Shown one piece after another: positions 43,330 to 54,880 of a DNA stretch of 64,000 nucleotides (positions are counted from its first letter, which is position 1; each line of letters begins with the position of its first letter). The position numbers were made by a program, and so were the translations under genes. This DNA is from Fragilaria crotonensis (taxonomy: Eukaryota > Bacillariophyta > Fragilariophyceae > Fragilariales > Fragilariaceae): the NCBI GenBank assembly GCA_022925895.1, contig JAKSYS010000221.1, forward strand, positions 1 through 64,000, in the 5' to 3' direction. Below the pieces are notes generated by a model. That model did no database searches. It was not told where the DNA came from and saw only the letters and a list, made by a program, of their open reading frames with translations.

Positions 43330-44585
43330 CTACTCCTCCTGCTCATCATCTTCATCCTCCTCCTGTTTCTTGCAAACATTGGCGGCATACTGGTCACTGA
43401 CCTTGCACTGGACTCCAACATAGTTGGTAATGTTTCCAGAGGCATCGCGCAACGCAGCAATGAAGAACTGATTCCAAAAGGTGGATCCGTCGACACGGTA
43501 ATTCAACAAGCAGACGGACATGTCGGATCCCTCCTCGATGGAACGGCGGATTTTTTCGACGGCCTTGGGGTCGGTTTCGGGACCTTGCAAGAAACGGCAG
43601 TTGCGGCCCAACACTTGGTCGAGAGTGTATCCTGTTAAATTGAGGAATCCTTGAGTGGCGTAGACAATTGGATTGTCGGGGAGCGACGGGTCGGTAACGA
43701 CAAAGTTCTGCTGTGCGGTCTGCAAGGCCTTGATGAAGGAGAAATCCGGGTCATCGAGGACCTTGTTGGCGTCCATGGAGGAGGTGGCAATGAGGCCGAC
43801 CTCGGCGTTCGCGAATTGCTTGCCGAGCAATTCATCGGCCTCCGCGGCACCGAGATGAGAGCGGATGGACTGACGGAGCTTGTCATTCTCGTCCTTCAGG
43901 AGATTAACTGACTGTTGGAGAGACTCGAGAAGGAACTTCTTGCGGATGCGAGAGCGCTTGGCATGTTCGCGATTACGTTCGCTGCGTAAGGGAAGAGGAA
44001 AGGTGAGAATACGAGTGATTAAAAGCTGCGATCGCATGCAGGTGTCTGATCGTGGATCAAGTCATGACTAATGACTGTAACGTACCGACGCTCGACCTTC
44101 TGCTGTTCCGACATTTTACGATCGCCAGACTTGGATGTTCCGGACTTTCGCTTCTTCATGGCATTCATCATTTCCGGCGTTGCGTACTGGAGATGGTGTC
44201 GTTGCTGTGGTGGTTGCTGAAAGGGGACCATATTGGCCGTGCCCCCTGACGCCGGTGCAGCACCCATGGTGAGGGCAGGCTTGCCGTCTTGATCGAGCTG
44301 CGTGGTGGCAATTCCTCCCGCCAAGGGTACAGGAACGGGAAGTCCGTCGGGTCCGATGCGGGAGGCAACGGTGGCGACTTGGGCCTCGCCTGAAGGGAGC
44401 ACTGTCACGTCGGCGCCCTCGTTCTGAAGGTCACTCAAAAAGACCGTGTCTCCGTCAGGTGTGAACATGACGTCTCCGAAGATGTCATCGAGGTTCAGCG
44501 TTGCTGGAGTTCCTCTCTGGGCGACCGCAGCAGAGGCAGCGGAGGACATCCCAGGTTCCGTGGGTGCAAACATTGGAGCGGACAT
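43330..44585 (-). CDS. AUREO1: Aureochrome (bZIP-LOV blue-light transcription factor), AUREO1-like
   Basis: ATG at 44585; exons 44585-44086 and 43981-43330, intron 43982-44085 (GTACGT...GCAG), 383 residues. The intron splits the basic region and the join restores VERRERNREHAKRSR, the DNA-binding helix (N..xxAxxSR). A leucine zipper follows (FLLESLQQSVNLLKDENDKL). The LOV domain spans about 255-365: FVVTDPSLPDNPIVYAT, then GRNCRFLQG with photoactive C295, then NYRVDGSTFWN. Blue light would form a flavin-cysteinyl adduct at C295 and change dimer/DNA binding. The long N-terminal region with a QQPPQQ stretch is typical. Total length matches AUREO1-type proteins of diatoms (about 380); the exact paralog (1a, 1b, 1c) is not certain. 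It regulates cell-cycle onset and photoacclimation in the nucleus. Confidence 0.96.
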
Positions 44586-45722
44586 GGTGTCAATTGAACA
44601 GTCAACAAATGAACTGCGAGAATCAACAATCAACCAAGTTTCGGATTTTTTTATATCGATGTCTGTCGATGACCTCTATCCTTTTCTTCCCATCATGTTG
44701 ATGGTAGAGAACTGGCAAACCCCGAACGCGGCACGCGGCACGGTGTCAACTTTTCCAAAGGATCCAACCTTCAAGATCAGAGACATAATGTGTCTGGCTC
44801 TGCTCCCTTTGTTCTGCGTCGCTAATATCAGAACGTCATGATGAGAAGCGTCTACTAGTAGAGGTAGTGCTAAGTAATGATGCGTCCAACTCCAGTACGA
44901 TAGAGCTGATAGAGTATCAAGTACCAATTACTCGTACACATGCAATGACTGCACATGGATGGCAATAGTACGGAGCCCGCAGTCGCCTGCCATCAAAGAC
45001 CATAAATATTTAGCAAACTCATTCGTAGAGTGGTGTTTTCAGAGTATTTCATGTTTCATGACTCCAGTACAGTACAGTACTCCAGACTCCAGTACCTTGT
45101 ACCTGTGGTACTCAATTCGCAATGACAACATGACAACCATACAGCACAGGGCCTACGAGACTTCTGGTCGCTGTCATGAAAACAAAAAATGAAAATTCGG
45201 GAATTTAACCAAAACGTCGTCAGATTTGCTTTCCACGGAACAACAAAAACTTATAGCTGCCAAATGCTGACACTTGAGTTTGAATATTATAACAAACAGT
45301 GTCAAGATTCTGAATTATGCAAGACAGAGCCAAGAGCGGGACCCCCTGCTCTTGAACCCCAGGTCAATTCAGTTGTCCAATATAATTTTATATGACCTGC
45401 TGACTTGGCAGTTACTGCAATTTGTCCATGGCTAACCTCTGGAGGCGGAGCAGCATAAAGGCGAAGGTTTAAATGCAAAAATCAAGCACAGGAGCACGAT
45501 ACTAAAATGACCATAATGAAAAGAATCTGTGATGCATGTTTGATAAATAATGGACAGACAGCTCATTTATTTTCAGAGCTCAAAGAATTAATTAGATTAT
45601 GCCAAGGCAGTAAAAAACCGCAGTGTATGTGAAGAATGTTCTCCAGATAGTGTAAATTGCAATAATACAATCCTTGCCAAGCAATGCTGTGTAGAGATAT
45701 TCCAGAACCCTGCTGTTGCTGT
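44586..45722. promoter_or_regulatory. Upstream region of the aureochrome gene and left flank of the DNA transposon
   Basis: 44870-45115 contains the GTAC-core word cluster (for example CCAGTACAGTACAGTACTCC near 45064), some 300-530 bases before the start codon. Beyond 45180 the sequence turns AT-rich with no gene. A function as promoter is inferred. Confidence 0.45.
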
Positions 45723-45735
45723 CATCACAAGGTGG
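45723..45735 (+). repeat. Candidate left terminal inverted repeat
   Basis: 13 bp exact inverse of 54881-54893; the next bases are TATATGGTGAC against GTTTTTGTGAG on the other end, only partly alike. Confidence 0.5.
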
Positions 45736-45739
45736 TATA

Positions 45740-46335
45740 TGGTGACTTTTTTAAAAATAAAATGGATTCAATACATATGGTTAGTGGATGGGGATTAATA
45801 AATATAAAATATTTATGACTAACATTTTAACGTGATATTTCACAGTTTAGTATTATACTACACCTTTAAGAGAATACTCAACAAACATCAAAACAAAAAA
45901 TTAATTAAAACAATATTTGTCGATTGCAATCACAATTTGTTTTGTGTTTCAAATTTGTAAATTGGTTTACATGGCTTTTTTGGTTTTTAGCAACGTTATA
46001 CAGTAAATTTGAATCACAATGTAAATTGAATGAATCAATTTAAATGGGTATCTGTCACCATATTATAGTCATTTATAACAATAAAAGATAAATGCTATAA
46101 CTTTATCTGATGAAATGAAATTCTTTAAATTGTGCAGAGTCGTTGTTAAACGTTGCTTACTAGCTTGAAATATTGATTGCTTGACAACAATATGTGTATA
46201 GTTTAAGTTTCTATGTTTAACAATGACGCTGCATGTCGACATCTCCACATTCAAAAGTGGAGTAATCACTCGTTGCGGTTTCGTTTCAGAATGTTATGGT
46301 GATGATCATAATAATTGTGCACCTCAATAAATTGC
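45740..46335. other. AT-rich subterminal region of the DNA transposon
   Basis: About 600 bases of A/T-rich sequence with no open frame of note. The mirrored stretch on the right side (about 54590-54880) has the same character. Confidence 0.55.
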
Positions 46336-46339
46336 GTTG

Positions 46340-47616
46340 TTATTCCAAATCCCAACATGCTTCCACTGGTTCTAATGCTTCTGCCTGCTCTCCATCGGAG
46401 GTGTCTCGACTTCCTTCACCATTTGTTCCTCTCCTTTTCAGTGCAATGCAGTGATTGAGCAGTTCACGCTCCATATCCATGGCTTGTTCACACGTGCGAT
46501 CAGCCTTCACCAAGTGATAGAATTCGTTGTACCTTGCCATTCCTTCGCGGCTCCATCCACCATACTTGCAGTGGCCTTTTTTTGCGCAGTATACTTGCCT
46601 TTCTCCCTTTCCCTCTTGGACTTTTCCTGCTGCCGGCGCCGCTCCTTGGTTGTGGTTCTGCTGGTGGGGTCTCGTGCCGCAGTTGTTCCTCTCGCTGAAA
46701 TGCCTTGAGCCACTTCTCAATATAGTTGTCGTAGAGAAGGAGAGCGAAAGCCTCGTCGCTGATGGTCACCAACTTGCCGTGTTTTGTGGCCGAGCTCGTC
46801 GCCTGCGACACCAATTGCTTACTCTTTTGTACACCCCAGTGCTTCAGGCCACAAACGCACTCAAGAAATGTTCCATAGAACCAGAGGAATGCTTTTTCTC
46901 CTTTCCGTACTTGCTCTCCTCATTTTTTGTAATTCATCAATTGAGAACACATCCATTCTATCTTCCTTGAATTGTTTTAGTTCTCTCATCATGATGTTCT
47001 TCCCCGCCTGCTCGCATGTGCTCCTCTTGCTGTTCAACGCATGGTTAAAAACACTTTCATATAACATCTGGAATTTCACACGATCTCGGTTTGCCACACA
47101 CTCGTGGTCCATCACCTCCTTGAAAGCCTTACCAAACATGTGTTCATTGCTGATAAACTTGACGACTCGAAACATATGTTTTCTGACGTAAGTTGTGACC
47201 CTATCTGCAATGTTCTCCTGGTGTTTTTCCGACATGGACGATTCTTTTGCTGACATACCTCTTACTCGTATCAACCCCTCCAAATTCTGCGCAGCTCCTG
47301 CTGACGATGTTCTTCCACGTTTTGCAGGAACAACATAGTCGTCATCATCATCGTCATCATCGGACGAATGTAATTCCTCGGCACCCCGACAGGGAAGCAT
47401 TTTGTCCAACTCCCTATCCCACTCTTGTTCTTGGTCACTATTTTCTTCTCTTTGCCGCTTTCCTCCTTTTGACGATTCGACAATTTCGTCTTCGCCACTG
47501 CCGCTGTCTTCATCCTCATATAAAGATTCGGAGTCTGATTTGTCAGATACAGTTCCGTTGTTCATGGCTTCAGTTACTCTGTTGTAGTAGTATACAATTG
47601 TGGGAACAAGTTTCAT
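46340..47616 (-). CDS. Transposon accessory protein of unknown function (frame-interrupted)
   Basis: ATG at 47616 (MKLVPTIVYYYNRVTEAM). An acidic, Ser-rich segment with an Asp run near 47340-47360 and basic clusters (GGKRQREE) is followed by a helical region (VRKHMFRVVKFISNEHMFGKAFKEVMDHECV). The frame breaks near 46860 and again near 46600. The continuing frames give SDEAFALLLYDNYIEKWLKAF, then KKGHCKYGGWSREGMARYNEF and a C-terminal helix (MERELLNHCIALKRRG). The GGWSxEG...FN/NE block is one I associate with algal and oomycete transposon proteins, but no biochemical role is known to me. Position inside the element suggests cargo or an accessory DNA-binding protein. Function not assigned. Confidence 0.5.
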
Positions 47617-48460
47617 CGCTTGCGGTACACAAGAAAAGTTTTGAGCGCGAAGCACTTTTGTTCACAACTCCCATTTAAATTTGAAGAGTTGGGCACACAT
47701 GTTGTTTGTATGCTTGACACAGAGTCAATTTGAATGGGTGTGTCGACAGAAATTATTACTAAAGGCACTGTACAATTGTTTGTGGCAAGCTACCGTTGTA
47801 AATAAATATTGCTGTGTCGGGGATTGAAGGCTTACTAGTTATATTCCTGCAATATATCATGATGTGTATACGTTTATATGGCAATATTTTGCCGCTAATC
47901 GTTTTTGTAACCGCCACGATTACTTCGTGGGAATACTCCGATGTTTGCGTATCATGTACACTCACTCGGTAAGATGAAGATGCGCATGTGCTTGGTATAT
48001 ATGATTTGATACTATGTGCTGCGATGCGTCAGTTCTTATTACTAAGGTAAATTACCGTTATCATCTTAAGTACTGGCTGGCTGGTGATGCATTCGACTTG
48101 GAATTTCTGTATGTGACAAGAATGTGTGCCTGAATACATAACGATTTAGCACATCTATGGCTACGGTAGTTAGGGTCTTGCTGCCATGGCAAAATGAAGA
48201 AGATGAAAAAATAAATGACTAACACATGTTTATTTGTCTTTGTACTTAGACAGTTTTGAGGGGGGAAGGAAATTTTTGGCCTGAAGTCCCACATGGGCAA
48301 CGCGTGCCTTGCACGTAGTATTGGTTATACTGGAATCGACGTGAAATGCACTATTTTGCACGAGTTGCTTTCACAACAATTTATGGACATCCACACTGCT
48401 GTTGCACTCTTTGTGCCCAGCACATACGTGAGGTATACCACATTCATGCTTGTTGTCGTC
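47617..48460. other. Spacer between the accessory gene and the oxygenase-like gene
   Basis: About 840 bases between divergent genes inside the transposon. No ORF with recognisable motif. Confidence 0.5.
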
Positions 48461-48690
48461 TGAAGAGGGGAACTGCTTGCTTTTCTGGCGTGTTGGAACT
48501 CTGGTACAATTGCCTTCTCCCCAGACAGGGATTTGCAAATCTGTCCTTTGTGACGACGTGCTGCCTTATCACTCAACGTGAAGAGGGGAATTGCTTGTTT
48601 TTCTGGCGCGTGCGAACTCAGGATTGGTTGTTTCCCCAGACAGGGGTGAACAACTTGTCGTTAGTGATCGCGTTGCCGCCTTATCGTCGG
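48461..48690 (+). repeat. Tandem duplication of about 118 bp upstream of the oxygenase-like gene
   Basis: 48461-48578 and 48579-48690 are two copies of the same unit with some differences: both begin TGAAGAGGGGAA(C/T)TGCTTG, share TTTTCTGGCG, CCCCAGACAGGG and a CTGCCTTATC/TGCCGCCTTATC block. The pair ends a few bases before the start codon at 48698, so it may be a duplicated promoter or leader element. Confidence 0.8.
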
Positions 48691-48697
48691 TATCATC

Positions 48698-50769
48698 ATG
48701 TTTGCAGATCCTTCACGAGATCGCGCCAGGATATCTAGCGCGCGGCGTACGCTTCCGGCGCAGAGCTCTGTTTCAGCCATGGGACGCAATCCGCGTGCGG
48801 TTGGGGTTGGTGCTGCAGGCCATGACATTGCTGGCAGTTCTCTGCCTTTAGATCGGACTGCTGAAGGATTCCTTCCGTCAAAGGAGCGTGTACTTTCACT
48901 GTTGATGCAGGTACTGTTTTTTGATCAGGAGGATTATCGCGAGCGGGTTGCGAAAGCCTTCAGAGATGCCGTGCTGAAACCTCCTCTTCCTCCAATTGGC
49001 GGCGATGATGACAATATCTGCGGCTTTCCTGTCTCATTCTTTCGAGCGGCCGTGGATTCTGTGGGATATCGCATCTGCGACTTCTATCGCATCAATAAGC
49101 TATCAGATATGTTCCACGAGTCCCATGTGAAGCATCTCCCTGGGGAATCTGTCTGTGAAGTGTTTTTCATGGATGTTGTGCTGAATCGTGCAATTGTTCC
49201 CACTACAAGCGAGATTAACAATGGCAATGATGTTCGGGTGATGAGATGCTTCAAACCGGATGATCTTGATGACTCTGTGGACTATCAGTTCCGTGCGTTG
49301 ATAGCTTTCATCCCCAATGCTGGTGTCTTCTACTGCTCATGTGATCGACGACGTGCTGACGCAGGTGTTGAAAAGACGCTTGTTCCTCACGACATGAGTT
49401 GGCTTCGCCTACATCGCAGTGAAGTTTTGGACTCTCAACAACGTCTCGTGTTCCTATGTACACCATTGGTGATGGCCGTTTTGTTAAGCAACTTCATTGT
49501 GGTGGCGGTTCTGATGGCCTTCCAGTTTCGGTGTGGCGCATGACCTACAATATTCTTTGCGACAAACGTGTGATCATTCGTGCCAATCAGTGCGCTGATC
49601 AAGACGGCCCCATGTTGCCCCCCAGATGTTATCTCAGGAGGTATTGGCACTGGAATTCAACTATATTCTTGCGGGATCTAAGTCTGCCCGACTCGGCGGT
49701 CGGCACTACGCTTCGGGTACAGGTTACTTTGACCTTCCATCTTCATGCTTGGTGTTGGATCCCGTGGTTGATCCGATGGTAGACGTTGTGATTGATGATG
49801 CACCGTGTGGGACCTCGGTGGATCGGCAAACTGTGGTGAGGGTGAGGCATACCCTCATGCTGAAAACAGATCCTGTGCCGATGGACGACATGAAATTGAG
49901 AATAGCCCGTCGTGCGTCTTTGCTTTTGAAGATCACGCGGTGTAACACTGCGATTCGTCGGGGCATGCGAACAACTAGTGGGGTCAGGAATACGGGGGGG
50001 TGATGTTGGTAACATGTACGCCATTGGCATGCGTGTGGAGGGAGATGGGGCTACCATGATTCCTTACGCTGCAAACGAAAAGGTTGACGAACTTGTCCTG
50101 CGAGACATGGTTGCTGCTCTTTGTTGCCTTGGCCGTCTGTGTTACCCTGACTTGATGCACTTGATCAAGACTTTGGAAAGCGACTCTGGTGTTCCGATGA
50201 TGTCTCCTATGGACGGAAAGGATGGGGATTGGGTTGGGCGCACTATTGACATGAGTGTCAACCTCGGCAACTCTTCACACTTTGATGTCAATGATTGTTC
50301 GCAGGGCTTTGCTGTGTGGACGGAAGAGATGCCCGGCAAAGCCTCTAATTGGTACTTCATCATGCCAAATGTGTTTGGCACGCGAGCAGATGGCAAACCT
50401 TTCTCTGGGTTGGCTGTGCGCCTCTATCACGGAGTTGCCATCAGCTGGGATGGGCGAGTGCTTCGGCACTGCACTTCCGTTTCCAAACCCGACGGCGAGG
50501 ACAACGCCGAAGTTTTTTCGGGTGGCGGTCAAAGGTTTGACAATCACCTTTACGGAACGTTCACGGCATGCAAAGAGAAGGTTGTTCGGGCGGGCAGGGT
50601 CAATGCATGTGCTGCCATCGTATCATCGTCCACGACGTGCAAGGATGATACGATTGGAGGAGTGACCACACCTTTTGATGATGAGCTCAATCTGGGGATG
50701 GAATTAGTAGGCGTTGGTGCACCTTCACAACAACGGAAGAAAAAGAAGAGGAGAAGAAAGGAGTACTAA
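48698..50769 (+). CDS. Transposon-borne protein with 2OG-Fe(II) oxygenase-like core (frame-interrupted)
   Basis: ATG at 48698. The first frame to about 49440 has a basic N-terminus and an unfamiliar conserved region (SVCEVFFMDVVLNRAIVP; YQFRALIAFIPNAGVFYCSC). Frames then change near 49440, near 49620 and at a run of seven G (49994-50000), after which an open frame runs to 50769. The last part contains NSSHFDVNDCSQGFAVW, NWYFIMPNVFG, then GLAVRLYHGVAISWDGRVLRHC: an HxD and a distal His about 80 residues on, in a double-stranded beta-helix-like arrangement. This fits a 2OG-Fe(II) dioxygenase; similarity to TET/JBP is possible but not proven. The C-terminus is strongly basic (KKKKRRRK), consistent with nuclear or DNA contact. 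A base-modifying role in the transposon's biology is inference. Confidence 0.55.
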
Positions 50770-50821
50770 AGTTTAGAATTTAGCTTGCCGTATGTAACCT
50801 ACCATTGTACTTGTTGAGTAT

Positions 50822-51110
50822 TCACTCGTCGTCGTCATCGTCGTTATCATCCTCGTTCTTGTTGTCATCATCGTTATCATCCGCGTTGTTGTCATCGTCG
50901 TCATTGTCCTCATCATCATCATCGTCGTCGTCGTCCTTGTCATCATTGTCATCCTCTTTGTCATTGTCGTCGTCGTCATCGTCATCGTCATTCTTGTTAT
51001 CATCGTCATCATTGTCATCCTCCTGCTCATCGTCTTCGTCATCATGCTGCTCGTCGTCCTCGTGAACTTCGTTGTCTTCGTCATCCTCCTCCTCGTATTC
51101 AGACTCTAAG
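50822..51110 (-). repeat. Asp/Glu codon low-complexity tract
   Basis: Nearly 290 bases of GAC/GAT/GAA-type triplets on the minus strand, coding for the acidic tail of the transposase. Such tracts are prone to slippage. Confidence 0.85.
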
Positions 51111-54100
51111 CTTTCCTCCTCGTTATTCTTGCAACAATACTGTACAAAATGATCCCATGCTGATGGCCAGCATTCCTCTCTTCTTCGGAATAGGAACAAA
51201 TACTTGTCTGAGTCTCTGTTCCCGAAGTCCGGAATCCCAACTGTGGGAGCAAAGATGCTCCCAACCTCGATGAGGTAAATAGATACCAGCATATTGCCAC
51301 GACCCTCTTCTGGTTCCCTATGAAGTGTGTACAGGCCGATCATATTATTCGGAACAGCCGGATCTGCATCTTCTGCATCGTACGATTCCAAAACCGCATA
51401 CATTCCAGGTTTGAGATTCTTTTGTAGTTTTGTGCGAATACGAGTATTATCTGGGAGATGACGAAGGTCCACAAAGGTGTGAATGAGTCCTGGCAAGGGG
51501 AAATCAAGATTCCAATTGATCATCGCATGATCGCACCAACGTTTCCATGATAGTTTGGATGGCCTCTGTACCGATCTCCTTCCTCAGAGATAAACTCCGT
51601 GAAGCATTGCACAGACTTTGCCAAACCCCTGGGGACATCTGGGCAACAATATTTCATAATAAATTTGGAGATACGAGATGGAAGCCTGTTTTTAGGCGAA
51701 TCATCTGTCGCGCGGGGAGAGTTCCACGCAAACATGATGTCATCACCAGCTGAGGAAGGTTTCTGCGATAGAACAAACCGACGACCAGCAGCACCAGAGG
51801 AAGTTAAAGGGATTGGAGGCTTCTTGGCCTCAAACTCGTCCACATCATTATTGGCAACCAAGATTGCCAAATCCTCATGGTACCGGTGTGCTGCTTGTCT
51901 TGTAAAGGATGCAACACGCTTCTGAGTATTGCGAGATGTATTCTTTGCAAGTGGAATGTGTGCAGATTCTGCATATGATGAGTTTACCACGTCGGGGACA
52001 CCATGATCAAGTATATCCTCACTGATGTGAAGCGCAAGGTGCATCTTGATTGTATTGTTCCTCATTCCCGACAACCGTGGGCAAATATTGGCAACATTGC
52101 GGATTAGCCATCGAACACCAGTGGCCAACCTTATCACATGACTACGCCTTATTGTCGGTTGCTTCATCCATTGATGCCATTGCAGCAGACAAGAAATGAT
52201 GTGAATCCAATCTGCGGTGTGCTTGGGACACCCTAGTTTAGGCAGTGGGGGTGGTACATACTTCACTTCCTCCTGCTTCGCATCGTGCATCGCAGCATCA
52301 TTCCCTGCTTCCACAGTTGCCGACGGCCGTTTCTGTTGTCCCTTTCTTTCTGCAGGCTTTCCGTTCTCGTTCTTCTTCCATCCCTTTCCATTCGCAGCCT
52401 TGTTCTTTGACTCTTTAGGAGGGGGAAAGATTTGTCGGAAACTACTAGTGTGCAATGCGAAGAGTTTGACTAGGAGACATCCTGGTATCTCATGACCCAT
52501 CAGATTAGATCCCGTGGAAAAACCCTTCGGAAAATTTGTACGTGGTAGGTCGCGGTCACTTTTCCGTACCATGGCACTTCCAATGTCTGCGCAAAGAGCG
52601 TCATAATGTTCAAGCGCAGCCGATTTCTTCCCTTTCTTTGCGCCAGCTTGGTGTGCAAAGGATTCAAGGCAGTACTTGAACCACCCAAGTGTGATCAAGT
52701 GGAGGATTTCACCAGGACAAGCTCCAAAAATTCCTCTCGCGTTGTGCTGGCCAAACCGAACTTTGTTAAAGCCGTTAACAACATAATTTTGTGATAGTGC
52801 GCGTAAGGATTCAACATCACCCTCTCTCACCAAACCTCCAACATGACTTGGCTTCCTGTGGCGGTACACAGATTTTGAGTAACCAGTCATCTCTGTGGGA
52901 CATTCGCATGCACGGCATAGTTGTTTGATTTTTGCAAATCGTGCGGTGTAGTGCCCGCAAAGACGATCGTGACCCTCCGTGTCACCAATTATGAAAGGGA
53001 CAAAGGGGTGAAATACGACGTCGTGGACAGTCTTCTTGTATTGAAGCTTCCACTTGAAGCCTTTGTCCTGCAAACTTAAAAACCTGATGCCGAAAGAATA
53101 AATGCAATCTGCATGTGATACTCATTCAACATGTATGTAGGCCAGGTGACGCCTTTTAGGTTTTAGAACATTGCTCACAGTCGCAACACCAGGAGGAAGG
53201 TCATTGGGTGCCTCATTGTAATCAACGTTGAGGTCAACCTTCTGAGCCTTACGTGAGGCACTCCCGTGATAGATGTAACCCAAAATTCGCATTGCAATGG
53301 GTAAACGGCGAAACTCATGCTTCAATAACCCGTGAGAAATTGTGATTGGCTCCATCTGGAGTCTACCGGAAGGTCAATGTGCGTCTTGTCCATTGCAAGC
53401 ACACAAGGAAGTATCATGTCAGACTGCGGATTCTTCACCAATTTCTTATAGGTTTCTCGATAACACCGACCACTGTTGATGTCACCAATTACTGATGTCC
53501 TCGCATCAGGCACAGCAAATGGATCCCCTGTTCATGAAACATAAAACACTCGTCCTTATTGAGGAACGGCATGACAGCAATGACGCAAACACTTGGCGTG
53601 CATCAAATATACCATCGTAACAATACGCTTTGAATAGGGCAGATACAACTTCTTCTCCTTGGGAACCAAACCATGCATGTTATAACGACTGAACAACATC
53701 TTTGTAACCGTCTCACGTGATGGCTGGCAACTGGTCTGAAATTGGTGGCCATTTTCATTTGCTTTCGCGGCCCAGTTCAGTATGTACTTAAACGCAGAAA
53801 GTGGCGCCTTCAAGTCTTTTAGGAGTTGAAGCAACTCAATATGAACCTTCTCTTCACAAGAGAATTTGGCCAGCGAGGATAATGGATTTGACTGAAGGCG
53901 GAGGAGTTCCTCGTACAATTCAAGGACTCCTTCGTCAGGGTCTGTCGTTCCGTTCTCAACCAAATCAGGTGGCGTCGTCAACGACTCTTCCTCACCAAAA
54001 GGATTGACGTCATCGTCGTCGTCCAATTCATGCTCATCGGGGTCATCGTCACCATCTAGTGCTTCAACAGAAGCAGCACGACCAGCATCCTGAACAGAAC

Positions 54101-54389
54101 TGAATTCGAATGGTGCAGAAAATCGTTGACGACTGTGACCCTCCTGGTGTCCACCAGTACTTACTTGTCCTGTGAGGATATGTGAGGACAACGAAGCGTG
54201 GTTTTGCGCGGCCTTGGCAGCACTCCTGTTAATCAAAGTACCACCAATACCAGCAGACAGATCAATTGTGCTCTTCCGAGAAGCATAAATGCTGTTGCAA
54301 ACAAGATTGTGATTCAAGTGTACCTGGATTCGCTTGAAGGGTTTGTGACATCCGTCACACAACGTAGTAGAGGATGTGCGTGTTGGCAT
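50822..54389 (-). CDS. Transposase of KDZ/Plavaka type (frame-interrupted)
   Basis: ATG at 54389. The N-terminus has a zinc-finger-like CDGCHKPFKRIQVHLNHN..C, then an acidic linker. The core includes CVLAMDKTHIDLPV (likely first catalytic Asp), EPITISHGLLKHEFR..AMRILGYI, PFIIGDTEGHDRLCGHY (second Asp region) with a Cys pair RACECP, IFGACPGEILHLITLGWFKYC, and a late block NSSYAESAHIPLAK. These are the landmark blocks of Plavaka/KDZ-type transposases. The 51523-50822 frame continues with FPLPGLIHTFVDLRHLPD and MYAVLESYD, also family-like, and ends in a 100-residue Asp/Glu tail. Breaks: near 53530-53620 (stop in frame, perhaps an intron), near 53360 (one-base change), and at 51520-51523 where the stop and next ATG overlap as ATGA. 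Function: DDE transposition of the element. Confidence 0.72.
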
Positions 54390-54589
54390 GTGAATCCTTG
54401 TAAAGAGAGAAGCAATGCACAGAATTGTCGAAGATTCAACAATGAACTCAAAAGATCACTGGACCTGTTGAACAAATGCCAGAAATACGGTAAAAGTTTT
54501 AGACAACGCCATTCACTGTGCCTCGGAAACCTAACTGGCGAGTATGCCTCAATATCAGTGAATTTAGAAAACACCAAGTCAAATTTTTG

Positions 54590-54880
54590 AAAAAATGGTT
54601 GCTGCAGTGAAAATCAATTTGTTATATCCATCACTTTGTTGATTCAATCAGAAATATATTTATAGTTTATACTTTTTTGTTGATATTGAACCATATAGAT
54701 TGATTATAATTCGAGAATTCACTGATAAAATTTGATAATAGAAATATTTTAGTATTATATCATTATAACATGTAGAAAAAACCAACTATATATAACTATT
54801 GACTATTTAAGTCTAAAAGTAACCACTTTAGTAAACATAAACCGTCATTAATGACTACATGTATATCAACTCACAAAAAC
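54590..54880. other. AT-rich right subterminal region of the DNA transposon
   Basis: A/T-rich, non-coding, symmetrical in character to 45740-46335; lies between the transposase start and the right inverted repeat. Confidence 0.5.

Noticed and set aside
50805-51065. Plus-strand poly-Ser/Leu open frame
   Set aside because: Antisense of the acidic Asp/Glu tract of the transposase; low-complexity shadow.
53527-53613. Candidate intron in the transposase (GTATAT donor at 53612, CAG acceptor at 53528-53530)
   Set aside because: It would remove the in-frame stop, but the join is out of phase with the following exon, so I left the break unresolved.
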